A DNA stretch of 42,828 nucleotides, from NCBI GenBank assembly GCA_028873295.1, contig JAGWKO010000006.1, positions 1-42,828 of the forward strand. Reading direction: 5' to 3'. Under the pieces are notes generated by a model. The model had not been told where the DNA came from. It saw only the letters and a program-made list of their open reading frames with translations, and did no database searches. This document shows positions 33,463 through 42,744 of the stretch, in pieces. Position numbers and translations under genes: made by a program. The stretch comes from Verrucomicrobiota bacterium (GTDB lineage Bacteria; Chlamydiota; Chlamydiia; Chlamydiales; SM23-39). Position 1 is the first letter of the stretch; each line of letters starts with the position of its first letter.

Positions 33463-35209
33463 CGTCTTCTAGGTCGAGCTCCTTATCAACTTTTTTCTTG
33501 CGTCTTCTCTTGTCTTTGGAAGCGACAAGAATATCGTCATAATTTCTCTGCTGCTTTTCGATCAGATATTCTTTCAGAGAGAGAGAGAGTTTTTTATGCT
33601 CCGGATCAAGTTTAAGCACTTTTACCGTCACTTCATCTCCTTTAGAAACAATATCTTCTACTTTCCCAAAAGGACGATCGGAAAGTTCCGTCACATGGAT
33701 CAATCCCTCAATTCCATTGTCCAGTTGAACAAAGGCTCCGAAGGCTGCTGTTTTTGTCACGACTCCATGGACCAGGGCGCCGATAGGCATCGACTCCTCT
33801 ACGTTTTCCCAAGGATTGACTCCCAATTGCTTAATACCGAGTGTAATCTTCTTGCTCTCTTTGTCTACAGAGAGAATGATCGCTTCTACCTTATCTCCCT
33901 TCTTAAGGAGTTCAGAGGGGTGAGAGACTTTCTTAATCCAGCTCAGATCAGAGATGTGAATCAGTCCATCAATTCCTGGTTCCAGTTCGACAAAAGCTCC
34001 AAAATTGGTGAGGTTGCGAATCTCCACAACCACGCTACTTCCGATAGGATATTTTTGCTCTACATCTTCCCAGGGATTATGTTCGGTTTGCTTAATTCCA
34101 AAGGAGATCTTACCTTCATCCTTTTGAACTGCAAGAACCATTGCTTCCACTTCATCGCCTACATGGACGATTTCACTTGGATCGGTCACATTCTTTGTCC
34201 AGGACATTTCAGAGACGTGGATTAAGCCCTCGACGCCAGGCTCAATCTCCATGAAGGCCCCATAGGCAACGAGATTGACAATTTTCCCGCGTACCCGAGT
34301 CCCTACAGGATATTTTTTCTCAATTTCTTCCCAAGGGTTCGCCTCTCTTTGTTTGAGACCAAGAGCAACACGACCCTTTTCGCGATCGATATGGAGGACT
34401 ATTACCTCGAGTTCCTGCCCAACACGAACCATTTCAGCAGGGTGTTTAATCCTTTTCCAGGTCATATCAGTAATGTGGAGAAGACCATCGATCCCATCCA
34501 GATCCAGGAAGACTCCAAAATCGGTGATGTTTTTCACAACACCTCGAACAACAGCGCCCTCTGCAATATTCTCAAGAAGCTCCGTCTTTTTAGAGACGCG
34601 CTCTTCTTCCAGAAGTTCTCTGCGAGAGACCACAATATTTTTTCTGTCCGAATTGATTTTCAGTATCTTGAAATCATATGTGCGGCCGACAAATTCATCG
34701 AGATTTTTGATGCGCTTATTATCAATTTGAGAGCCTGGAAGGAAGGCTTCAAGGCCGATATCTACCATTAAGCCGCCTTTTACCTTGCGCAGAACCTTTC
34801 CTTTAACAATAGAGCCCTCTTCGCAATTTTTAACAATGTGTTCCCATTGACGGAATCTGCGCGCTTTTTCTCTGGAAAGGACTATCTGGCCATTATCTCC
34901 TTCTGTCTGATCGAGATAGACTTCTGTAGGTCCACCCAAAATCAGCTCTTCAGGATCAGAGAACTCAGAAATAGAGACGAGTCCTTCTGACTTGAGTCCC
35001 ACGTCGACGACTGCATAATCTTTGGAAATCTCTGCAATGCGCCCTACGAGGATCTGTCCAGGGTTGAGCTGGGAAAGAGTCTGTTCACCCCCGGGCTGTT
35101 CTTTCCCGTAGAGGAGATCGCGAAATTGACGCGCTTCGTGCTCCTGAAACTCGACGTCGTCGAGAAGATTGCTGACATTCCAGTCATGAGAAAGATCTGT
35201 TTGAGGCAT
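33455..35209 (-). CDS. rpsA: Small ribosomal subunit protein bS1
   Basis: 584 aa with six S1 domains: repeated cores near residues 50, 135, 220, 305, 390 and 480 such as [20 protein letters not shown] and [33 protein letters not shown]. The first two domains are divergent (ribosome binding) and the last four bind mRNA. The tail is charged (KRRRKKK then DLEDDE). AGGAG lies ~13 nt before the ATG, rather far. It is the first gene of the rpsA-to-secretion minus-strand series and has a promoter candidate at 35244-35273. Confidence 0.97.
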   Translation of the reverse strand: MPQTDLSHDWNVSNLLDDVEFQEHEARQFRDLLYGKEQPGGEQTLSQLNPGQILVGRIAEISKDYAVVDVGLKSEGLVSISEFSDPEELILGGPTEVYLDQTEGDNGQIVLSREKARRFRQWEHIVKNCEEGSIVKGKVLRKVKGGLMVDIGLEAFLPGSQIDNKRIKNLDEFVGRTYDFKILKINSDRKNIVVSRRELLEEERVSKKTELLENIAEGAVVRGVVKNITDFGVFLDLDGIDGLLHITDMTWKRIKHPAEMVRVGQELEVIVLHIDREKGRVALGLKQREANPWEEIEKKYPVGTRVRGKIVNLVAYGAFMEIEPGVEGLIHVSEMSWTKNVTDPSEIVHVGDEVEAMVLAVQKDEGKISFGIKQTEHNPWEDVEQKYPIGSSVVVEIRNLTNFGAFVELEPGIDGLIHISDLSWIKKVSHPSELLKKGDKVEAIILSVDKESKKITLGIKQLGVNPWENVEESMPIGALVHGVVTKTAAFGAFVQLDNGIEGLIHVTELSDRPFGKVEDIVSKGDEVTVKVLKLDPEHKKLSLSLKEYLIEKQQRNYDDILVASKDKRRRKKKVDKELDLEDDE

Positions 35210-35243
35210 AAGGTTGGGATTTCTCCTGATTTATAAAGGGGAA

Positions 35244-35273
35244 AGTTTAGCAGATCTTTGGAAATATGCGCAA
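35244..35273 (-). promoter_or_regulatory. Predicted promoter for rpsA and the downstream series
   Basis: On the minus strand, TTGCGC (35268-35273), an 18-nt spacer and TAAACT (35244-35249), about 35 nt before the rpsA ATG. Moderate matches to sigma-70 boxes. The remaining 35274-35371 holds a degenerate repeat copy and T-rich sequence before the lysC-like gene. Confidence 0.4.
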
Positions 35274-35300
35274 GAACCTATCCCACTGATCGAGCGCTCT

Positions 35301-35322
35301 TAGACCTCTTGTAAAAAACTAC
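35301..35322 (-). repeat. Possible degenerate dispersed repeat, copy 6
   Basis: TAGACCTCTTGTAAAAAACT keeps the first 11 bases of the repeat (in the minus orientation seen in copies 2 and 5) and then diverges. It lies in the rpsA/lysC gap. It could be an eroded copy or chance similarity; the location at yet another gene edge favours the former. Confidence 0.4.
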
Positions 35323-35371
35323 TTTCTTTTTTCTGTCACATTCAGTATATCGAACAAAAAACAGTCAAGAG

Positions 35372-36151
35372 ATGGTCCAGGTATTAAAATTTGGAGGGGC
35401 GAGCGTTGCGACTCCCGAGTCATTTGGCAGGATTGCAGAGATCGTTCTTGCCCAAGAAAAAAGGGCAGGAAAGGTGGTCGTCGTGGTAAGTGCTATGGGG
35501 GATACAACGGACCAACTTTTCTCTCTCGCTCATCAGGTCAACCCTCAACCTCCTAAACGTGAGCTTGATATGCTTGTTTCTGTGGGGGAAAGGGTCAGTA
35601 TAGCTCTGCTTGCCATGGCACTTGCGGCCAAGGGGCGGGAGGGGGTCAGTTTTACAGGGAGCCAATCGGGGATCATCACAGATGCGACGCATTCGGATGC
35701 AAGGATTGTCGATGTGAGACCCCATCGTTTGATGGCAGCGCTACAAAAAGAGAAGATAGTGATTGTCGCTGGATTTCAGGGAGTGAGTCTTCAAGGGGAG
35801 ATCACAACGCTGGGGCGAGGTGGCTCGGATACGACCGCGGTGGCGCTTGCGGTTGCTTTGCAGAGTCAAAGCGTTGTCTTTTACAAAGATGTCGCAGGAA
35901 TTTTTGACGCAGATCCTAAAAAAGTCTCTACTGCAAAGAAACTGCCCTGTCTCTCTTATCAGGAGGCTCTTTCTCTTTGCTCCGAAGAATCTGCAGTATT
36001 GCATCCGCGCAGCCTCTCTCTTGCAGAAAAAAATGGGGTGCGTCTTTCTATTCGTTCTTTTATGAATCCCTGGCAGGAAGGGACAGAAATTGGGGAGGGT
36101 AGCACCCCATATTATTCCAGTTATGAGGTAAAATGTTTGCCCAACAGTTAG
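35372..36151 (+). CDS. Aspartokinase-like protein, catalytic domain only
   Basis: 259 aa. Amino acid kinase fold with KFGGASVATPESFGRIAEIV at the N-terminus, SVGERVSIALLA, and GFQGVSLQGEITTLGRGGSD followed by TTAVALAVAL, all matching aspartokinases. DVAGIFDADPKKV is the nucleotide-site strand. The usual two C-terminal ACT domains (about 150 residues) are missing. The protein stops after IRSFMNPWQEGTEIG, where the first ACT domain would begin. It should phosphorylate aspartate for lysine/diaminopimelate synthesis without feedback control, or have changed substrate. No dap genes lie beside it. It overlaps the unknown 620-aa gene by 19 nt. Confidence 0.8.
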   Translation: MVQVLKFGGASVATPESFGRIAEIVLAQEKRAGKVVVVVSAMGDTTDQLFSLAHQVNPQPPKRELDMLVSVGERVSIALLAMALAAKGREGVSFTGSQSGIITDATHSDARIVDVRPHRLMAALQKEKIVIVAGFQGVSLQGEITTLGRGGSDTTAVALAVALQSQSVVFYKDVAGIFDADPKKVSTAKKLPCLSYQEALSLCSEESAVLHPRSLSLAEKNGVRLSIRSFMNPWQEGTEIGEGSTPYYSSYEVKCLPNS

Positions 36152-37995
36152 AATTTGATTTTTCTTTCAGTTGCCCTCATCTTGAGGCTGAATATTATCG
36201 GGAGGGGGCGCAAGATCTGATTCGCAGGCTTGTGCCTGGCGATCTGCTTGAGGAAAATCATTTCGTCTCTGCTGCTCAAAGGGCTCGTTTTGCAGATCTT
36301 CTTCCCATTCTTTCCTGGTCTGATCTCTCCAAAGCGCCCTGCACGCTTTCTGTCCTTCTTCTCTGCAAATATCGATGGAATGCGTGCCATTTCTTCTATG
36401 ATATGGTGAGTCGCTGGCTTCTGCCGCAGAGAAAGGTCAATGTGGAGCTCTTCTTTGCCTCAGACGTGCGCCTTCCTCATCTCTCCGATGAGCTGCTGAG
36501 CGTGGCGGAGATAGTGATCTATCTCAAGAGCGCTTCTGATGTGGAGGAGGTGCGACGCAATATTGGAGCGATTGAGACGGAGGTCCGCCTTGGCGTAGTT
36601 TCCAATTATCATGCGCGCAGAATTCTTGAATTTAAAGGCCTTTCGAGCGACGGCAAGACGGCCATGGTACAAGAGAAGATCAGTTCATTGATTCAGAGTC
36701 ATTCCAAAGATTTCGATCGAGGCATTTTCACCCAAATGCAGCAATTTCTGATCACCTGCAAAGAGGAATTTAAGGGGGGACGCGACTACCACCACATTAG
36801 TAGACTGATTTCCAATCTCTACGCTCTCAGAAAGCTCTTGCAAAAGCATGTGGAGGCGACTCCGCAAGAGCGCCATGTCATGACAAAATTTTTTAAAACG
36901 CGCATCGACAATTCGCTCTCTACAGGAGGGCGCCCTGTACTTGGGATTCTTGCAGGTCTTAATCTCTGCCATGAGCATGAAATTTTTGCTACAGAGCACC
37001 TGGTGGCCGCAATCCATAAAATTCTTCCCAAAGCTCGCATCGTCGACAATTCTCCTTTTGTTGATCCTGAGGGGAAATCAGTGCAAATTCTCTATCTGGA
37101 GATTGAGAAGGATACATCTGCCGATTTTACTCTTGATGAAATTCACCGCTTGCGCTCGCTTTTGCCTGAAGAGCTGAAGGCGAGTGTGGAGAGACTCACT
37201 CGTCCTCTTTTTATGCCGCGCAATGAGGAGGAGGTGCTTCGCAACATCATGACGCTTGCTGATGAATTGCGCCATGCAAGCGATGCGCCTCAGGCGATTC
37301 TCTCTCTTGATGAACAAAGAGGAGAGACCCTAACCTTCACCGTTATTTTGGTGCGCAGCGCTCTTGAGGGAGCTCCCTCGCTGCCTGATCTTCTTGCTCT
37401 GCACAAGGGATCTTTTATCATTCAACCCGACCGCGTCCGAAAGGTCGGCCGCCTTCGCGGAAAAGCATTTAAAGAAGCAACTGTTTTTCGCGCTCTTGTA
37501 GAGAGCGCTCCCTTTTTGCGTACCAATCACACTGTCGATTGCTACAAGGCGCGTGAAGTTGTCATGAAAGAGCTCTCCTCTCTTCTTGGAGAAATTCGCG
37601 ATTACAACGGAGGGATGCTGCTTAGACAAAAGGAACTCCTGAAGGCTCTCCAGGCGCTTCTGGGCCCTCTTTCTCCATCGCAGGAACTTTTTGTGGAGAC
37701 TTTCTTTTATGCTTTAACTCCCATGGAGATGCGCACAATTCTTGATCCGGAACCATTAAAACAGCTCTTTCTCCTTCTGGCACAAGTGAAAAAGGGCGGT
37801 GTATTGCAGAAGAGAAAAGAGGCTCGCTGGGCTCTTGTTGCAGCACCCCGCTTACTTCCCCAGGGAATTTCTTCTGCCGGTTTTCCTTCCTCTCGATTTG
37901 CTTCGTTTCAAATTGAGGGAGAAATGCTTAGCGGTGCTCTTTTATTGAGCGGGGATGAGAGGGAAAAAGAGAGAGTGTTTTCCCTTTTTTCATAA
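36133..37995 (+). CDS. Large unknown protein coupled to the aspartokinase-like gene
   Basis: 620 aa, family not recognised. No signal peptide or membrane segment. The N-terminus (QLEFDFSFSCPHLEAEYYRE) is aromatic and acidic. Residues ~85-160 contain short hydrophobic strands (KVNVELFFASDV, AEIVIYLKSASDVEEVRRNI), and there are helical stretches around 170-240. Beta-rich segments recur later (SVQILYLEIEKDTSADF, TLTFTVILVRSALEG). These alternating units hint at repeated ACT- or GlnD-like regulatory folds, but this is only an impression. The start overlaps the aspartokinase-like gene and rpe follows 26 nt later, so it belongs to the operon. No catalytic motif is evident. Confidence 0.7.
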   Translation: MFAQQLEFDFSFSCPHLEAEYYREGAQDLIRRLVPGDLLEENHFVSAAQRARFADLLPILSWSDLSKAPCTLSVLLLCKYRWNACHFFYDMVSRWLLPQRKVNVELFFASDVRLPHLSDELLSVAEIVIYLKSASDVEEVRRNIGAIETEVRLGVVSNYHARRILEFKGLSSDGKTAMVQEKISSLIQSHSKDFDRGIFTQMQQFLITCKEEFKGGRDYHHISRLISNLYALRKLLQKHVEATPQERHVMTKFFKTRIDNSLSTGGRPVLGILAGLNLCHEHEIFATEHLVAAIHKILPKARIVDNSPFVDPEGKSVQILYLEIEKDTSADFTLDEIHRLRSLLPEELKASVERLTRPLFMPRNEEEVLRNIMTLADELRHASDAPQAILSLDEQRGETLTFTVILVRSALEGAPSLPDLLALHKGSFIIQPDRVRKVGRLRGKAFKEATVFRALVESAPFLRTNHTVDCYKAREVVMKELSSLLGEIRDYNGGMLLRQKELLKALQALLGPLSPSQELFVETFFYALTPMEMRTILDPEPLKQLFLLLAQVKKGGVLQKRKEARWALVAAPRLLPQGISSAGFPSSRFASFQIEGEMLSGALLLSGDEREKERVFSLFS

Positions 37996-38021
37996 TCTGA
38001 TATCCTCAGCATTATCGCATA

Positions 38022-38714
38022 ATGAACAACCCGATTCGGATCAATCCCTCGATTCTCTCTGGTGATTTTGGTCGTTTGGCTGACGAGGCAAAGCGCCTTG
38101 AGCAGGCAGGAGCCGATGCGATCCATGTCGACATCATGGATGGGCATTTTGTTCCCAATCTCACCTTTGGTCCAAAGGCTGTAGGGGCTATTAATCGAGC
38201 GACCAATCTTTTTCTCGATCTTCATCTCATGATGTATAATCCTTACGATTACGTTGAGGCTTTTTTGAGTGAGGGAGCTGATCGCATTACGTTCCATTTT
38301 GAAGCAACAGAAGATGTAGAAGAGACGCTCTCCTTTATCCGTCGATGTGGAAAAGAGGCAGGGCTTGCCTTCCGTCCGGAAACCTCTTTTTCAATGATTC
38401 CCCGTTATCTTTATCAGTGTGATCTTGTTCTGTTGATGACCGTAAGTCCAGGTTTTGGAGGTCAAACCTTTTTGCCGGAGGTGCTGGAAAAAATTCGACA
38501 GACGCGAGACTATTGCGAGCAGAATCGCATAGGGGCTGGAGGAAAAGAGGGATCGCCCATCCCTTTTCAGATTCAGGTAGACGGTGGTATCAATCCAAAG
38601 ACTGCCAGGCAGTGTGTTGAGGCGGGCGCTAATGTGCTTGTCAGCGGCCACTATCTTTTTGAAAGTGCCTCTCTTTCCGATGGAATCCGCGCTTTGCGTG
38701 AGAGTGGGTCTTGA
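38022..38714 (+). CDS. rpe: Ribulose-phosphate 3-epimerase
   Basis: 230 aa TIM barrel. Family signatures are RINPSILSGDFGRLADEAKR, HVDIMDGHFVPNLTFGP, LHLMMYNP, MTVSPGFGGQTFLPEVLEKI and QVDGGINPKTARQCVEAGAN. Metal-binding His and Asp residues are in place. It interconverts ribulose 5-phosphate and xylulose 5-phosphate in the pentose phosphate pathway. The ATG at 38022 has no good Shine-Dalgarno. A loop insertion (GAGGKEGSP) lies before the QVDGG strand. Position next to efp and accB-accC matches CT121-CT124 as I recall, apart from two inserted genes. Confidence 0.96.
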   Translation: MNNPIRINPSILSGDFGRLADEAKRLEQAGADAIHVDIMDGHFVPNLTFGPKAVGAINRATNLFLDLHLMMYNPYDYVEAFLSEGADRITFHFEATEDVEETLSFIRRCGKEAGLAFRPETSFSMIPRYLYQCDLVLLMTVSPGFGGQTFLPEVLEKIRQTRDYCEQNRIGAGGKEGSPIPFQIQVDGGINPKTARQCVEAGANVLVSGHYLFESASLSDGIRALRESGS

Positions 38715-39676
38715 TGAAAAAAGTGGTGGTGATCGGTGGGGGAACAGGCAATTTTGTCGTCCTTCAGGGGTTGAAAAGATACCCTCTTGATCTCACTGCG
38801 ATTGTTTCGATGGCGGATGATGGGGGAAGTACAGGGGTATTGCGCGATGAATTGGGCGTCTTGCCTCCTGGCGATGTGCGTCAGTGCCTTGTTGCTCTTT
38901 CCCATTCAAGCCATTTGATGCGCTCACTCATGAACTATCGCTTTGAAAATGGGGGATTGGGCGGCCATTCCTTTGGCAATCTTCTGCTTTCTGCTCTGGA
39001 GAAGGTCACGGGAAGTTTTGAAAGAGCTGTTGAGGAGGCGGGAAAGATTCTCTACATTCGCGGCAAGGTGATCCCCGTCACCATGCACCAGACACGTCTC
39101 AGAATGGTATTGAACAATCAGCAGATTCTTGAAGGAGAGCGGGAGATCTATCTTTCTCAAGAGATTGACAAGGGGTATCAGAAAATCTATCTGGAACCCT
39201 ATCCAAAAGTGAATCAGCATGTGATAGATTCCATTGCAACTGCAGACCTTCTGGTGGTCGGGCCTGGGGGGCTTTACACTTCTTTGATTCCCAACCTTCT
39301 TGTTGAAGGCGTAGGGGATGCGATTTGCAATGCAAAGGCAAGAAAGGTTTTTGTAGTTAATCTGATGAACCGCAAGGGGCAGACGAGTTACTTCAAGACG
39401 CATGACTATCTGAAGGAGCTGATCCGCTTTTTGGGAAAGGATCCCTTTGATCATATTTTGATCAATGTGCAGAGGCCTGCGAAGGATTTGATGGATGTTT
39501 ATGCAAAAGAGGGGGATTTGGTCGAGAATGATTTGGCGGAGAAGCGTTTAATTTCTGCCGAGCTTTTAGGAGATCTTCATTTAGAGCCGAAGCAGGATTT
39601 GATGAAGCGCAGTCTGATTCGCCACGATTCAAAAAAGCTCGCGCAGGAGTTGATGAAAATTGTTGATCGTCTTTGA
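38714..39676 (+). CDS. YvcK/CofD-like family protein (gluconeogenesis factor type)
   Basis: 320 aa from ATG 38714 (overlap TGATG with the rpe stop). Family motifs are VVIGGGTGNFVVLQGLKRY, SMADDGGSTGVLRDELGVLP, GDVRQCLVAL and GGHSFGNLLLSAL, then VVGPGGLYTSLIPNLLV and NLMNRKGQT. In Bacillus, YvcK binds UDP-sugars and links carbon metabolism with cell wall synthesis. In a lineage with unusual or minimal peptidoglycan, that role is interesting. Inserted between rpe and efp with a HAD gene; both are absent from that place in C. trachomatis as I recall. Confidence 0.92.
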   Translation: MKKVVVIGGGTGNFVVLQGLKRYPLDLTAIVSMADDGGSTGVLRDELGVLPPGDVRQCLVALSHSSHLMRSLMNYRFENGGLGGHSFGNLLLSALEKVTGSFERAVEEAGKILYIRGKVIPVTMHQTRLRMVLNNQQILEGEREIYLSQEIDKGYQKIYLEPYPKVNQHVIDSIATADLLVVGPGGLYTSLIPNLLVEGVGDAICNAKARKVFVVNLMNRKGQTSYFKTHDYLKELIRFLGKDPFDHILINVQRPAKDLMDVYAKEGDLVENDLAEKRLISAELLGDLHLEPKQDLMKRSLIRHDSKKLAQELMKIVDRL

Positions 39677-40301
39677 TCTGGATGACACGCTTCTTGATAC
39701 ATCGGGGGGCATCACTCCCTTCAAATTAAAAGAGGCGCTCTCTTTTCTTTTTGAGGACGTTGGAGAGGAGCTGTATCAGGAGCTTTTAGTCCTGAATCGA
39801 ACTGCCTCTTCTTCAAAAGAGGCGCTTGCTGCTTTAGCCAAGAGGCGAGGTGCCAGACAGGAAAATATTTTACGTGCTTTTGCTGCGCTGACCTCTCCGC
39901 TTCCTCCTCAATTTTTTATTCCTACGACTCCTGGTGCCTTGCAAGTGCTCCGCACCCTTCATTCCCTTTGTCCTCTTGTTCTTGTTACGGGGGGAAAACC
40001 CTCTTTTCAACTGGAAAAGATGGAAAAAGCTGGTATCGATCGCTCTCTCTTTAGTAAGATAGTAGTTTCCGAGAAGGGAAGTAAGGGGGAGGCATATGCA
40101 GATCTCCCCGGGGAATTTTCGCTTCGCCCGGAACAGATTTGGGTTTGTGGGGATCGAGTGGAGATGGATCTGCGCCCAGCGCGGGAGCTTGGTTTTCACA
40201 CAGTGCAGATGCAGTGGGGGCGGGGAGGTCGGGAAAGCGCAGATTGGGTAGAGCACCGCATTTCCCTTCTTAATGAATTATACCGAAGGATTGTGCAATG
40301 A
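39660..40301 (+). CDS. HAD-superfamily hydrolase
   Basis: 213 aa from TTG 39660 with AGGAG 10 nt upstream. Motif I FDLDDT carries nucleophile D6 and acid/base D8; motif II is LVTGGKPS; the lysine lies in SEKGSKGEAYADL, and motif IV in WVCGDRVEMDL. The cap domain (~20-85) is helical. It resembles subfamily I phosphatases such as phosphoglycolate or pyrimidine-nucleotide phosphatases, but the substrate is not clear. Overlaps yvcK by 17 nt and efp by 4 nt (ATGA). Confidence 0.88.
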   Translation: MLIVFDLDDTLLDTSGGITPFKLKEALSFLFEDVGEELYQELLVLNRTASSSKEALAALAKRRGARQENILRAFAALTSPLPPQFFIPTTPGALQVLRTLHSLCPLVLVTGGKPSFQLEKMEKAGIDRSLFSKIVVSEKGSKGEAYADLPGEFSLRPEQIWVCGDRVEMDLRPARELGFHTVQMQWGRGGRESADWVEHRISLLNELYRRIVQ

Positions 40302-40840
40302 CGACAGCAAATCAGATTACTCCTGGAATGACTCTCAATCTTGAGGGGAAAATTTTTCGGGTAGAGTCCAGTGTTAAAGTGACGGTGGCGAAGGGGACTC
40401 CCTTCATCAAGGCGAAACTGCGCAATCTGATTACTGAAGAGATTGTTGAGAGAAATTTTAAGCTGGAACAGGGGGTTCAGGAAGTTTCTCTTTTGGAGAA
40501 AAATCTTGAATTTCTCTATGCCGAGGGGAAGGAGTTTCTCTTTTTGGATACAGGCTCGCTCGAGCAGGTGCTCGTCTCTGCCGCTGCCCTTGGAGATAAG
40601 GTGGGCTATTTGAAAGAGGGCACCGAGGTCAAGGCGATGTGCTATGGGGAGACGATCTTTGCAATAGAGCTGCCGCAGTTTCTTGAGCTGATGGTTGTAA
40701 AGGCGGATCCTACAAGTGAAGGGCTTGGCAAGCGGGCTATTTTAGAGACGGGCGCCAAACTCAATGTTCCTCTCTTTATTGAGGGGGGGGACGTGATCAA
40801 GGTAGATACACAGTTGAACGAGTATATTCAGAGGGTCTAA
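40298..40840 (+). CDS. efp: Elongation factor P
   Basis: 180 aa with the three-domain EF-P layout: KOW-like N-terminal domain with loop VAKGTPF, in which Lys32 is at the tip position where other bacteria modify a Lys or Arg, then two OB domains ([20 protein letters not shown], and [20 protein letters not shown] at the end). It relieves stalling at polyproline stretches, several of which occur in IF-2 and the Inc-like protein here. No epmA or epmB gene is in the window. The TAA overlaps the accB ATG by 1 nt. Confidence 0.95.
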   Translation: MTTANQITPGMTLNLEGKIFRVESSVKVTVAKGTPFIKAKLRNLITEEIVERNFKLEQGVQEVSLLEKNLEFLYAEGKEFLFLDTGSLEQVLVSAAALGDKVGYLKEGTEVKAMCYGETIFAIELPQFLELMVVKADPTSEGLGKRAILETGAKLNVPLFIEGGDVIKVDTQLNEYIQRV

Positions 40841-41283
40841 TGGGTCTTGATGAGATCAAAGAACTTTTGCGGTTATTTGGCGAAAGCAATTTTTCCAAGT
40901 TGGTTTGGAAACAGGGGGATGCGGAGTTTCATTTGGAAAGAGAACTTCGCGCAGCAGCTCCCCGAAGAGACGTTGAAGAGAGAGAGTCTTTTTCACCGGA
41001 GCCTTCGCTGCATGGGCCGCGAGGAGGAAGTTCTCATGTGGAAGTGCCTGGCACTTTCATCACCTCTCCGATGGTAGGCACATTTTATGCTTCTCCTTCT
41101 CCTGACAAACCGCCTTTTGTAAAGGTGGGAGATGCTGTGGATGGCGGTACGGTGGTTTGCATCGTGGAAGCAATGAAAGTAATGAACGAAGTGAAGGCGG
41201 GAATGAGCGGGAAGGTCGTTGAAGTTCTCGTGCATAATGGACAACCCGTTGAGTTTGGAACAAGGCTTTTTCGCATCACATGA
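40840..41283 (+). CDS. accB: Biotin carboxyl carrier protein of acetyl-CoA carboxylase
   Basis: 147 aa. A short N-terminal helix ([20 protein letters not shown]) and a charged Pro/Ser-rich linker lead to the biotinyl domain at ~72-147, with [19 protein letters not shown], and the biotinylated Lys113 in EAMKVMNEV. It shuttles carboxyl groups from AccC to AccA/AccD. Sits in a tight efp-accB-accC arrangement, as in Chlamydia. The stop overlaps the accC ATG (ATGA). Confidence 0.96.
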   Translation: MGLDEIKELLRLFGESNFSKLVWKQGDAEFHLERELRAAAPRRDVEERESFSPEPSLHGPRGGSSHVEVPGTFITSPMVGTFYASPSPDKPPFVKVGDAVDGGTVVCIVEAMKVMNEVKAGMSGKVVEVLVHNGQPVEFGTRLFRIT

Positions 41284-42656
41284 AACCGATTCAAAAAGTA
41301 CTGATAGCTAATCGTGGAGAGATCGCAGTGCGTGTAATTCGCGCTTGTGCGGATCTGGGAATTCAGACAGTAGCAGTCTATTCGGAAGCGGATGCAGATG
41401 CGCTCCATGTGCATCATGCGGATGAAGCAATTTGTATTGGGGAGGCTCCCTCTGCAAAGTCCTACCTGAAGATCTCAAGTATTATTGCGGCCTGTGAAGT
41501 GACGGGCGCTGACGCAGTACATCCTGGTTATGGGTTTTTGAGTGAAAACAGCAATTTTGCTTCTATCTGCGAAAGCTGTGGGGTAACCTTCATCGGACCC
41601 TCCGCTTCCACCATTTCTCTCTTGGGCGATAAGGCGGCTGCCAAGGCGATTGCGCAGAAGGTGAAATGTCCGGTAATTCCTGGTTCTCCAGGGATTGTAA
41701 CCCACTTGGAAGAGGGGATTAAGCAGACAAAGAAGCTGGGGTTCCCTATTTTCATCAAAGCGGTTGCAGGTGGTGGGGGAAGAGGTATTCGCATTGCCTA
41801 TAGCGAAGAGGATTTCGTCAAGAAATTTGTTGCGGCGCGCACGGAAGCGGAGGCGAGCTTTAACAATCCGGATGTCTATCTGGAAAAGATGATTGTCGAC
41901 CCCATTCACATAGAGATGCAAGTGATTGGCGATCAGCATGGAAACTACCTTTATCTCGGGGAGCGCGACTGTACGCTTCAGAGGCGCAGGCAAAAGCTGA
42001 TTGAAGAGGCTCCGAGTCCCAGGTTGAATGAGGGGCTTCGAAAACGCATTGGCACTTGTGCTGTGGAGATTATAAAGGCGGCTGGCTATTTTTCTGCGGG
42101 CACTGTGGAATTTTTACTCGATCGCGATGGGCACTTTTATTTTATGGAAGTGAATACGCGGATTCAGGTGGAGCACACAGTGACTGAGGAGCTGACAGGG
42201 ATTGATCTTGTGCAGCAGCAGATTCGGATAGCAAGAGGCGAGAAGTTGCCTTGGAAGCAAAAAGAGATCCAGCTCTCTGGTCACGTGATGGAGTTTCGCA
42301 TCAATGCGGAAGATCCGGCGCGAGAGTTTGCTCCTTCTCCCGGGGTTTTAGAACAATATCTTCCTCCTGGCGGTCCTCACGTGCGTGTCGATAGCGCCTG
42401 CTATAGTGGCTATCGCATTCCTCCTCACTACGATTCCATGGTGGCAAAGCTGATTGTGAAGGGAGCGACCCGTGAGGAGGCGATTGCTCGAGCAAAGAGG
42501 ACACTTCGCGAGTTTCATATTTCTGGCGTTCACTCCACGATTCCCTTTCACCAATACATGCTGGAGGACCCCACCTTCTTGCGCTCAGAGCACTCGATCC
42601 AGTACATCGATCGCCTGCTTGCAGAGGGAGCGACCTTCCAGAGAACAGGGATATAA
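41280..42656 (+). CDS. accC: Biotin carboxylase subunit of acetyl-CoA carboxylase
   Basis: 458 aa, full length. The N-terminal domain starts [20 protein letters not shown] and contains [10 protein letters not shown]. The ATP-grasp domain has [13 protein letters not shown], the [20 protein letters not shown] signature with catalytic Glu and Arg residues, and [10 protein letters not shown]. It uses ATP and bicarbonate to carboxylate biotin on AccB. It is the last gene of the lysC-accC series; the next reading frame belongs to a mobile element, which breaks the chlamydial link to rplM-rpsI. Confidence 0.97.
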   Translation: MKPIQKVLIANRGEIAVRVIRACADLGIQTVAVYSEADADALHVHHADEAICIGEAPSAKSYLKISSIIAACEVTGADAVHPGYGFLSENSNFASICESCGVTFIGPSASTISLLGDKAAAKAIAQKVKCPVIPGSPGIVTHLEEGIKQTKKLGFPIFIKAVAGGGGRGIRIAYSEEDFVKKFVAARTEAEASFNNPDVYLEKMIVDPIHIEMQVIGDQHGNYLYLGERDCTLQRRRQKLIEEAPSPRLNEGLRKRIGTCAVEIIKAAGYFSAGTVEFLLDRDGHFYFMEVNTRIQVEHTVTEELTGIDLVQQQIRIARGEKLPWKQKEIQLSGHVMEFRINAEDPAREFAPSPGVLEQYLPPGGPHVRVDSACYSGYRIPPHYDSMVAKLIVKGATREEAIARAKRTLREFHISGVHSTIPFHQYMLEDPTFLRSEHSIQYIDRLLAEGATFQRTGI

Positions 42657-42744
42657 TACCAAGGGCAAGGAGAGTGAACTGGTATACCTTTCGTGAATGA
42701 AGAATTGACGTGATAAAAATTTCAGTTGACAGCATAATGCTGGC

